DNA of 64,000 bases, from contig OX352774.1 in the NCBI GenBank assembly GCA_947095535.1, forward strand, positions 112,967,996 through 113,031,995, written 5' to 3'. Within the stretch, counting starts at the first letter, position 1, and the number at the start of each line of letters is the position of its first letter. This document shows, in pieces, positions 24,045 through 32,640 of the stretch. The notes under the pieces are model-generated. The model saw only the letters and a program-made list of their open reading frames with translations. It ran no database searches and had not been told where the DNA came from. This stretch comes from Poecilobothrus nobilitatus. Taxonomy: Eukaryota; Arthropoda; Insecta; Diptera; Dolichopodidae. The translations under genes and the position numbers were made by a program.

Positions 24045-25258
24045 TATAGATATATCAAAATACTTGGGATGTAGCGTAACACTGCATTTATTACACTGCC
24101 TTACAGTTTTGTAAGTGGCAATGACTGCATCTTTTACGTCTGATAGGGATTGATAGGGATTTTTCAAATTACATGAGGACGAATATTTGTACGTGGCAAA
24201 CATGATGGTCTTTCGCCTTCTTCATTTTCGGAAATATCTAATATTATTGGCTCTTCATGTTCTTGATATAAAAGTAGTTGCGTTGTAATTTGAACTTTGA
24301 AATCAATCTGAGACACTGAACACGTTCCTTCAGTTTTAGTAATAAAACAATGTATTTCCTAAGCATTTACAGTTGCACTGTTAATTGTATTTATCCATAA
24401 TGGCCACCATAATTTTTTTCCACATACAACAACTCGTAGTTCGCTACACCGTTATGTAAATCGACTTCACCCATATGCTTGTTATAATCATTTATAAGTT
24501 ATGGCTGTTCAACTGCAATTTTTTTTTTTTTTGAAGTTTTTAATATCGAAAAGTTGGAACATTTGGATCAATCGTAACAAAATTAGCATTATGGTAACTT
24601 CAGAAATGTCTTGCCAGCGTGAAACGAATATCTTATTGTTTGTTAAAAGAATAATCGTTGTCATGCTTTTTGAGAATGCGACCACTAGCAAGTTTCTTAT
24701 CAGCACCTCTTAAACTACTTCATCTTATATACTGTTCCAGTAGTTCGAAATTTTCGTTCATTTAGCAAACAAAAAAGATAGTACGAAGAAAATAAGTTGT
24801 CGAAATAAATTGCATGACTCTCTGGATCTTCTACGCACTTCAGTAACTTGAATAAAACAGATACGTCTAATCCAATTCTTTTGTTGTAATTTGAATTTGA
24901 CCCTGCATACGGATCAGCATGAAACAAATAGTAATTTTTATCATTTTTTATCATTTTTATCAATATTATCGTTATCCATTAAATGAAAATATATTTTCTT
25001 CATAATATTCCTAATGTTGTTTCATTTGACCAATAATGCTAAATATGTGGAACAGTATGGTAACCAGAAAATACTAATATACCAATAAAACGGTACATGT
25101 TTTCTTTATTTATTTTTATAATTGTGTTATTTTGATCAGCATAAATTTTTTGGAATTTTCAACCAGCATGTTAATTACTTCATCATCAAAAAATTGTAAA
25201 AATACTTCAAAAAATATTGATAATATCGCACTTCTAGAATAAGAGGGCAATAACACGA
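24045..25258 (-). pseudogene. piggyBac-type transposase, decayed
   Basis: Minus-strand pieces in N-to-C order are: LLPSYSRSAILSIFFEVF and LQFFDDEVINMLVENS (25,150-25,258); RFIGILVFSGYHTVPHI and YWSNETT (about 25,010-25,110); DPYAGSNSNYNKRIGLDV, CVEDPESHAIYFDNLFSSY and FRTTGTVYKMK (24,715-24,963); GADKKLASGRILKKHDND (about 24,650-24,710); YNKHMGEVDLHNGVANYELL (about 24,430-24,495); DVKDAVIATYKTVRQCNKC and SVTLHPKYFDI (24,045-24,150). These match the PGBD domain and the C-terminal Cys-rich finger. The second and third catalytic aspartates (FDNLFSS and MGEVD) are still present, but several stops and frameshifts break the gene. The N-terminal part beyond 25,258 is missing, cut off where the inverted repeat of the neighbouring 4.6 kb element lies. 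Confidence 0.85.
25220..25250 (+). repeat. left half of a 31-nt inverted pair (candidate TIR)
   Basis: ATAATATCGCACTTCTAGAA then TAAGAGGGCAA. It is the reverse complement of 29,814-29,844 with one mismatch. Similarity stops abruptly on both sides, as for short TIRs. It overlaps the end of readable piggyBac similarity. Confidence 0.7.
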
Positions 25259-25383
25259 AATAGTGATTTTTTTAGTTTAGTATATACCGATAAAGCCCAA
25301 AACTTTTATTACATTTTGGTGTAATCGCTGTCTTAATATCTCAAAATTTGTCATTTGTACACTTGATTTTTCAAGTAAGTCTT

Positions 25384-26575
25384 TATACCCGTACGATAAG
25401 ATCGGGTATAATAAAATTACTCCTCCGTTTGTAACACCTCGAAATAAGCGAGCTAGATATACCTTCAAAGGTATGGATCGGATCAGAAAAAAATTCTAAG
25501 ACGATTGAGCCATGTCCGTCCGTCCGTCCGTCAGCACGCTAACTCAAAAAACTAAGAAAGCTAGAATCTTGAAATTTACACAAAATATTCTGGGAGTAAT
25601 TTGTAGGTTCCCTATTTTTTTTGGTTGAGTTTGGACCAAAACTTAGGGTAGCTAATAGTTGGGTAGCTAATAAATTATATAGTTGGGGCGTACGGTGTCT
25701 TAATTTACCGTTATGCGAAACCAAAATTTTGCAAAATCCTTTAACCCTTCTATCTTCTAAACGATTTAAGTTGGAAACTTGAAATTTTGACAGAAGTTAG
25801 ATCTTTGAAAATAAGTATGAGTCATTTTTAAACACCTGTAACTTGAATACCTGTTAAAATTTTTTTGAACTAATACACAAAAACTAAAGCTTCAACATTA
25901 TACTCTTATTTCTGTTAACAACTTTTTTTAATAATATAGGGTTACTTTATAATTGACGAAAGTGTTACTTGATTTTTTCAAATTTTCTAACAAATTTATT
26001 TAACGAATTTTTTGCATTTTGTTTTACTCGATAATTTGAAATTGTTGAGGATACAATGCGTAGTACAAAAAAATGTAAATAAATAAACAACATAACGGCG
26101 TCTTGAAGAATTTTTATTTTATATTAGATGTATATTATATAGCGCCGTATTTACATACATATAATATGTATTTTATTGTACTTATAAGAAATTATTCTGT
26201 CAATGGAATATTTAAATATAATATAATATAATATTTAAAATTATATTTATTATTTTGTACTAAGTAAATTTAATATACATTTACCGCTTAGTATTAAATG
26301 GTACTATAGGATATTTGAAAAAGTTTTGGATTGATAATCGTTATGTGGAAGGTTAGAATCTGATTTTGAAGAATGTGCATATAAACATATAGTTTGAATA
26401 TATGTACAACCCATAGTTCTAGAAATTATAAAATTTAACGAAATAATTTTAAAATACTAAAATATTAAAAAAATAATATTGTAAGTAGAGTGACAGGCTG
26501 TGAACATACTAACGGTTCGTACGGGTATCTAAGAATTGACAAATTTCAATTGGCAACTGTATTCTTTCTCGTTTT
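25384..26575 (+). mobile_element. family A repeat, copy 3 (internally deleted)
   Basis: Starts TATACCCGTACGATAAGATC and ends CGTACGGGTATCTAAGAATT plus CTTTCTCGTTTT. Close to copy 1 over both ends, including TTTAAATATAATATAATATA and TACATTTACCGCTTAGTATT. The middle is shortened: after GGTAGCTAATAGTTGGGTAG the sequence jumps to GTACGGTGTCTTAATTTACC. The (CGTC)n box is at 25,514-25,532. It lies inside the 4.6 kb candidate element and so is younger than it. Confidence 0.8.
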
Positions 26576-27199
26576 GTCTTATTTTTTATCGTTAAAACAA
26601 ACATAGCAACTTTTTATGTTATGTCTTGTATTTAAACCTACTTATCAGTGAAAAGGTGCAATAATTTAAAATATAGCAGTTTTGCTTAAATTTTTAAATT
26701 ATAACTACGAATTAACTTGAAATATGACTGTATTTATTTTTTAATATTTCTATTTGCCTTCTCTAAGCAAAAAGAAATACTACTACAATTTGAGATAATG
26801 CAACATTATTGTAACAACATTCACTTTCTTTAGCGCTATCACAAATTGCATCGGTATTATAATCGGTATATATATTGTTTTTAATAATATATTCAAATAT
26901 TAATTATTTTGAAATTCCATACCGCATCATATAAAAATGTTGCGGTCTTCATTTGAATTGTATAAATTTTTTTGTTTTTTTTTTCGTGTTGTAGTACTAA
27001 CAAGAATTAGATTTATAAAAATGTGTAAAGCGGAGAATGAAATTTTACCGTAATTTTCTTAATGAAATATTATGTAGTTTATCTAATTTTTGGAGAATTT
27101 TGATTAGTTTTATTTCAAAACTTGAAGCGAAAGAAATCTGATATTAATATATTAAGTAATATTGATTTTTGTTTAAAAAATATACTTAAATATTGAAAA
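26576..27199. promoter_or_regulatory. 5' flank of the transposase-like gene
   Basis: A+T-rich, no recognised repeat. It must hold whatever promoter the gene has. I see no unambiguous TATA or initiator among the many A/T words. The start ATG at 27,200 has AAAA before it, which is a good insect start context. Confidence 0.3.
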
Positions 27200-27266
27200 A
27201 TGCAAACAAATCGCGGAAAATTGTTTGTTGATTTAGTTCTTAATAAAAAAAAAGAAAATAACAAAG

Positions 27267-27324
27267 GTGAGTTATAAAAATATATATTCTCCAAGTTTAA
27301 AATGTTAAAAAAGTGTTTTTACAG
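27267..27324 (+). other. intron 1 of the transposase-like gene
   Basis: 58 bp, GTGAGT donor, TTTTTACAG acceptor, phase 1. Very short, as in compact insect transposon introns. Confidence 0.75.
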
Positions 27325-27450
27325 TTTTAAGTAGTCCTCAAAATTTACTTTTTAATAATAATAATAACGTTGACCCGAAATCATCTTTTTCACCTCAAGA
27401 AATAACTAAATCTGTTAATACACCTGGTCAACGTAAATTTTTTCCAACAG

Positions 27451-27530
27451 GTAAGAAAATCAATTATTTCAATGATACAATGATTCAATGATTACGATTT
27501 TCAAATGATGTAATCACTTCAGTTTTTTAG
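27451..27530 (+). other. intron 2 of the transposase-like gene
   Basis: 80 bp, GTAAGA donor, CAGTTTTTTAG acceptor, phase 1. Removing it keeps the frame open into the acidic exon. Confidence 0.75.
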
Positions 27531-29442
27531 TTACTACTGTTGATTCGTGCACGTCGACCTCAGCTGGCAAAGAAAATTTAAAACCCAACACAGATGGAAT
27601 TTGGCTTCTTCCTGTTGCACATGAATGTTCTTTCGAAACTGATACTGAAAGTGAAGGTCCAGTAGGCGACAAAGACCTTATTCTAATTGCAGAAAAAAAT
27701 ATTTCGCTTGAAGAAAATTCAGATGACTCTCTTTCCGAACCTGATTTTGATTCTGACAATTCAGTTGCCGATAAAGACTTTGATCCACTTACAAACGATA
27801 AAATTTCAATTCAAGAAAATTCATATGAATCTTCAACAGAATCTAGTCTTAGAAGTGAATTGTTTAATCCAGAAATACTTTGTAATTCTTCAAATGTTTT
27901 TTTTCATGGTGATGATGACAATAATGAAGCCAATGAAATCATTAATTTTCCTACTGAAAAAGTTTACATAAGAAAACGACAAAAATTTATGGAAAAATGG
28001 AAATTAAATGCAACGCAATTCTGGTCAAGAATACGTATCTAGCACTGACAATGTAGTACCACAGCGAACGCTTAAAAGTCCTTGCAAGGAGAATCGCAAA
28101 TATAAATGTAGACAGTTGATAACACAAGAGCAGAGGTACAAAATATTAACGATTGGAATATCGGTGATCTCACTAGACAAAGATTCTATTTGTCAAACCA
28201 AATTGATAAAATAGTTTCTAAATATAGATATACCAGAGAAGGGCGAAGAGCCTCCGAAAATTCATATTTACAGGAGTGTTTTTAATAATTTTTTTTAATA
28301 TTGGTTTCTTTATTCCCAAAAAGGACCAATGTACACTATGCACATCCTACGAAAATAGCAATGAAATTGAAAAAAAAGATTTGGAGGAAGTAATTAAAAT
28401 CCATAAGACTGCCGTCATTGCTTCGAGAGAATCAAAATCTAAAGATAATGATTTCGCTATTATAAATAAAAAAATTCTATGATTGCGTGTTATGATTTAC
28501 AGGCTGTACTAAATACTCCTTCTGGGAAAGTATCTGATTTTCATTATTCTCGGAAATATGCATCATACAATTTAACTGTTTTTGATATGGCAAATAACAA
28601 AGGCTATATTGTTACCTGTGGAATGAGGATCAAGCACAGAGAGGTGCTAATGAAATCGGAACATGCGTTTATAACTTTTTAAAGACCCAGTGTATAGGCA
28701 AAGATACTATATTTTATACAGATAATTGTTTTGGACAACAGAAAAATAAATATTTGGTGTGCATGTATTTATTTGCAACAAGTAACTTGAACATACTTTC
28801 TATTACCCATAATTTTTTGATAGTTGGACATACTCAGAACGAAGGAGATGCCATGCATTCATGTATAGAAAAAGAAAAATTGAGATACTTGAAAGAAATG
28901 CGATTTATTCTCCAAATCAATGGCCTATGATCTTGAATAACGCAAAGGAGACTGGATCTAAATTTAATGTCAAAGAAATAGTTTTCAATGACATTCTAGA
29001 TTTGAAAGATTTAACTGTATGTTATGGAGATAATTTTAATATAAATACAAAAGGTGAAAAAATAATCTGGAAGGATGTGAAAGTACTTAGAGTTGAAAAA
29101 AATTTCCTTATACAATTTTTTATAAAATGAGTTATGACGAAGAAAAGTTTTCTGAAATCCAAATAATTAATAAAACTAAACGCAGTAAGAAGCAGTTTCA
29201 AATGCCATCAGAAATAAAATTAGCTTATAGTGAACCTCGTGGAATTTCAGTGCTAAAAAAAAGATTTGGTTAATTTATGCAATGCCAAAGTAATTCCTTC
29301 AAGTTTTCATTCAGTTTTTACGGAGCTGAAAGTAGCCCAAAATACAGGATCAAATGACAACCAAATTTTGCAAGAAAATGCAAGCAATTCAAAATAATTT
29401 TTATTTTTAAATTTATTTTTAATTTTGTATAAAAAAGCTAGA

Positions 29443-29448
29443 AATAAA
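29443..29448 (+). promoter_or_regulatory. AATAAA polyadenylation signal
   Basis: AATAAA 46 bp after the stop at 29,397, in GAAATAAAGC. This spacing is normal for a short 3' UTR. Confidence 0.5.
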
Positions 29449-29813
29449 GCTTATTTTAAGATTTTTTGTTAAAAAAATATATTGTTTGTATTTTTACGTT
29501 TTGAAATATTTCTTTAATAATTAAAAATAATTTATGTTCAAACTGTAACACTTTAAATTATGGCTCGTTAAAAATAAAAAAACTAATATTACACTGATTT
29601 AAAACCAAATATGGCGGTCTTTAATTTTCTTTAAAATATGTGAATTTTTAATCTTATCAGTATAATACTGCAATATTTTTACTTGTTTCAACTTTTTTAA
29701 AAAATTGTATGACCTTTATGGACACAAAACGATATACACCTGTTTTCATTTTTTCATATAAAAAATATACTATTTTCAAACGTAATTTACTCAAAACTTG
29801 CAGTTTTGAAATG

Positions 29814-29844
29814 TTGCCCTCTTATTCTAGAGGTGCGATATTAT
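29814..29844 (-). repeat. right half of the 31-nt inverted pair (candidate TIR)
   Basis: TTGCCCTCTTATTCTAGAGG then TGCGATATTAT. Partner of 25,220-25,250, 30 of 31 positions matching. Confidence 0.7.
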
Positions 29845-30139
29845 GAAATTTTTGGTTATTTTGATAAAATAAATTCTGATTGTCAATTTGTTTGCCATTG
29901 TTGCGATTTCACAACACCATTTTTTTATGACACATATAACAATGTAAAACTATATTTTTTTGGTAAAGTAAAAAATTATTATTTGAACTATTTCTTAATC
30001 AATTTTTGTGTTTTCTGAAAAATTTGAAATTTTAGAATATTTTTTTAGGCTATTATGAAATAATAGCAGTTAAAAATACCAATAGAAAATTACTGTTTGC
30101 GAAATATCAAAGTTAAAAGTCCAAATTATATTTTAAACA
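29845..30139. other. intergenic, nothing recognised
   Basis: The 70-codon frame starting at 29,806 crosses the inverted repeat and has no recognisable domain (HCCDFTTPFFYDTYNN). Confidence 0.4.
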
Positions 30140-31320
30140 AGTAAATGTAATAGTAGGTCGATGCAACCGACTTATTAATACCCTATACCTGAATAATTCC
30201 AATTAAATTAAAAATCCATAAGTTTTTTGGAAACTACTTGAACCGTTTCCCTTTTCTTTCTTTTCAACTCGGATTTAAGGAACGTAAAAGTTTCCAAAAT
30301 CGGAAGTTTCCAAAATCCGAACACATGATCCAAATCATTTCAAATGTCAGTTTTAAATTTTAAAGGAAAAGAATAACAGAATACCTTTTTCCAAATATAA
30401 AGGTTCTATCTTTATTGGTTTTGGAGATATGTTCGTTTGCTCTGGGGCTCGTTAGAGAACCCATGGTCCAAATCCTCTCAAATTTTACAGAAACATAACA
30501 GAACACCCTTCGTATTAAAAATGAAGATTCTATCTTTGTTGGTTATAGAAATATACTCGTTTGGTCTGGCGCTCGTCCGGAAGCTTCCAAGATCCGAATC
30601 CATGGACCGAATCTTAACAAATTTCAGAGACATCAAAAAAGCATGGCAGAACTCCCTTGTACCAAATTTTAAAGTTTTATACTTTTGTTGGTTTTGGAGA
30701 TAATCTCGTTTGCTTCGGGCTCTTTCGGTAGCTTCCAAAATCCGAACCCATGGCCCAAATCCTCTCAAATTCAGAATTATATCCTCTCAGAGATATAAAT
30801 AAAACTTGAAATAACACCAGTGTACAAAATTTAAAGGTTCTATCTTTGTTGGTTTTGGAGATAACCTCGTTTGCTCTGAAGCTTGTTCGGAAGCTTGCAA
30901 CATCTGAACCCATAGACCAAATCCTTTCAAATTTCAGAGACATGAACCAAACATGAAGGAACAGGATTGTACCAAATTTAAAGGTTCAGCCTTTGTTGGT
31001 TCTAAAGATAATCTCGTTTGCTCCAGAATCATTCGGAAGCTTCCAGAATCCGAACCAATGGACCAATTTTGTCCAGATTCGAACTTGGCCTTCCTTTCGT
31101 AATTAGTAACCTACTTTATAAATTTCCTCAAGGTAGCTTTACTAGCTTTTAAGTTATCTTGCAAACGGACGGACGGACGGTCATCTCTAAATCGACTCAG
31201 GAGGTGATCCTGATTCAGAATATACATATATACATGTTTATATCTAACTCGCTTTCTTTAGGTGGTTACAAACACCATACCAAAGTTAATATACCCTATA
31301 CTTAAAGTGTAGGGTATAAC
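30140..31320 (+). mobile_element. family C repeat built of ~150 bp units
   Basis: Starts about GTCGATGCAACCGACTTATT, AATACCCTATACC and ends TATACCCTATACTTAAAGTG TAGGGTATA, a terminal hairpin. The middle consists of units beginning TTGGTTTTGGAGATAATCTC at 30,415, 30,539, 30,688, 30,849 and 30,996 (spacing 124-161 bp), each with GCTTCCAAAATCCGAACCCA and CAAATCCTCTCAAATTTCAG. Near the right end are ACGGACGGACGGACGG (31,165-31,180) and ATCGACTCAGGAGGTGATCC, AGAATATACATATATACATG. That arrangement strongly resembles the ends of dispersed repeats well known from Drosophila (GGACGGAC.. ATCGACTC..GATCAAGAATATATATAC). The two overlapping 88-96 codon frames on both strands are products of the repeat units. 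No protein is encoded. Confidence 0.75.
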
Positions 31321-32640
31321 AAGGTAGAATGTAACGGTTTTTAAAAGCGCACATTTCCAAAAGACAATACAAACTGTTTAGAATTATTGTGACTTGCACA
31401 AAAATTTCAAAATTTAAAAAAATAAAATTTAAGAAATTTTTTGTATTAAGAAAATATGTGAACACTTTTCTGGAATTTTGAGGGGCTGTAAGTCCTGACC
31501 CCTTTATAACTAAGAAAAACCGTTAACAAGCGTAAAAATATATTACTGGAGCTTTAATTTGTATGTCTTCCCGAAGAAAAATTTGTACAGGTGCTTAAGT
31601 TACAGGTGCCTAAAAATAGAAAATTTTCAATTTTTCAGCCCTAATACCTCTTAAACATGGCTGTTACCAAAAAATTTTCTGAGGAAACTTATACTAATTC
31701 TAGAAGTTCTTTCTTGTCTCAAAATTGTAGGTTCCTATCTCAAAGCGTGCCGGAGTTATGAAAAAAAAAATATCATGTAAAATTTGGTTTTAATATAACG
31801 GTAAATTTAAATAGTAAATTACAAAATATTGCATAATTTTTATATTGGCTTATAGAGCTAAGAAAAATTCTGATCTTCTAGTGCTTTTAGATTGTAAAAC
31901 TACTACGTAGAGCCTGATATATATACATCTGAAAATAGGGCTTTTTTGCAATTTTGGGTTTTGTAACTTTTGAACCCTTTACAATTAAAAGAAACCATTA
32001 ACACGCATAAAAATATGTTAGTGGAGCTTAATTTTTTTTTTCTTTTTGAAGAAAAATGTGTACAGGTGCTTAAGTTACAGGTTTTTAAGATAGCAAATTT
32101 TCAATTTTTGAGCCCTAATAGCTCATAAACAGAGGGTGGTACAAAAAAATTTTCTGAGCAAACTTATACTAATTCTGCAAGTTCTTTCTTGCCTCAAAAC
32201 TTTAAGCCTCTATCTAAAAGCGTGCCTAAATTATGAAAGTAGAAAAATCATGAAAAATTTGGTTTTCACATAACGGTAAAGTTGAATCCTAAATTTAAAA
32301 AGTATATATAATTTTAATATTGATTTATAAAGGTAAAAAAAATTTCTGTCGAATGACGTTTTCAGATTGAAAAAATCTTAAGCAGAACATAAGATATATG
32401 CATTTAAAAATAGGGCTTTTTCAAAGTTTGAGGGACTGTAGCTCCGTAATGGGGGGGGGGGCTACATGAAAAAGTTGTTCCACAAAATTATTTTTTTATG
32501 AGACCTACCAATGGTTAAATTTTTTTTTCTCTATCTTTAACGGTGTAGAAGTTTTGGAAACAGACGGACAGAGGGACGGACGGATAGAGTGAAATTAATA
32601 GGCACATTTTTCAAAATTTTTTTTGGAAATGTGCTAAAAA
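31318..32640 (+). mobile_element. family B repeat, copy 1 (longest)
   Basis: Starts AACAAGGTAGAATGTAACGG, TTTTTAAAAGCGCACATTTC and ends TTTGGAAATGTGCTAAAAA. The terminal GCACATTTCC and GGAAATGTGC words are inverted. The inside has two diverged passes of the same theme: TTACAGGTGCCTAAAAATAG, GAGCCCTAATAGCTCATAAA, ATAACGGTAAATTTAAATAG. A G10 run at 32,451-32,460 and (GGAC)n-type words at 32,562-32,585 lie near the right end. It directly abuts family C. Confidence 0.75.

Larger units (their letters stand above)
27200..29397 (+). pseudogene. spliced transposase-like gene, frameshifted copy
   Basis: Exon 1 (27,200-27,266, MQTNRGKLFVDLVLNKKKEN) ends AAAG/GTGAGT. Exon 2 (27,325-27,450) runs from an ACAG acceptor to CAACAG/GTAAGA. 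Exon 3 starts at 27,531 after TTTTTTAG. All three join in one frame that stays open to about 28,015 through an acidic Ser/Asp/Glu/Asn-rich region (SDDSLSEPDFDSDNS). Then come SGQEYVSSTDNVVPQRTLK, CKYKC-type Cys and LITQEQRYKI; DWNIGDLTRQRFYLSNQIDK and REGRRASENSYLQECF; PKKDQCTLCTSYENS; ACYDLQAVLNTPSGKVSDFH; QRGANEIGTCVYNFL; FYTDNCFGQQKNKYLVCMYL; VGHTQNEGDAMHSCIEKEK; NAIYSPNQWPM; DLVNLCNAKVIPSSFHSVF; stop at 29,395-29,397. Frameshifts lie near 28,015, 28,146, 28,478, 28,604, 28,895 and 29,130-29,255. The layout matches a large uncharacterised, probably transposase-derived protein family repeated in aphid and cnidarian genomes. Function is inferred, not proven. Confidence 0.7.
25220..29844 (+). 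mobile_element. candidate 4.6 kb DNA transposon carrying a spliced transposase-like gene
   Basis: The interval is bounded by the 31-nt inverted pair and contains one plus-strand gene (27,200-29,397) with a polyadenylation signal. A family A copy (25,384-26,575) is nested in the left part. Without it the element would be about 3.4 kb, a usual size for an autonomous cut-and-paste element. Left of it is piggyBac sequence; right of it is sequence I do not recognise. I could not find a convincing target-site duplication. The alternative is that the inverted pair is a shared fragment of two piggyBac relics: the left arm reads LLPSYSRSAIL in the piggyBac frame, and the right arm reads MLPSYSRGAIL. 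I favour the TIR reading only moderately. Confidence 0.5.

Noticed and set aside
3491..26575. CRISPR-like array from repeated blocks
   Set aside because: Repeats are long, irregularly spaced and in both orientations in eukaryotic DNA; they are transposon copies.
30437..30943. Three overlapping 88-96 codon ORFs on both strands
   Set aside because: They repeat the same peptides (SFRTSxRxNE) because they lie on the tandem units of family C.
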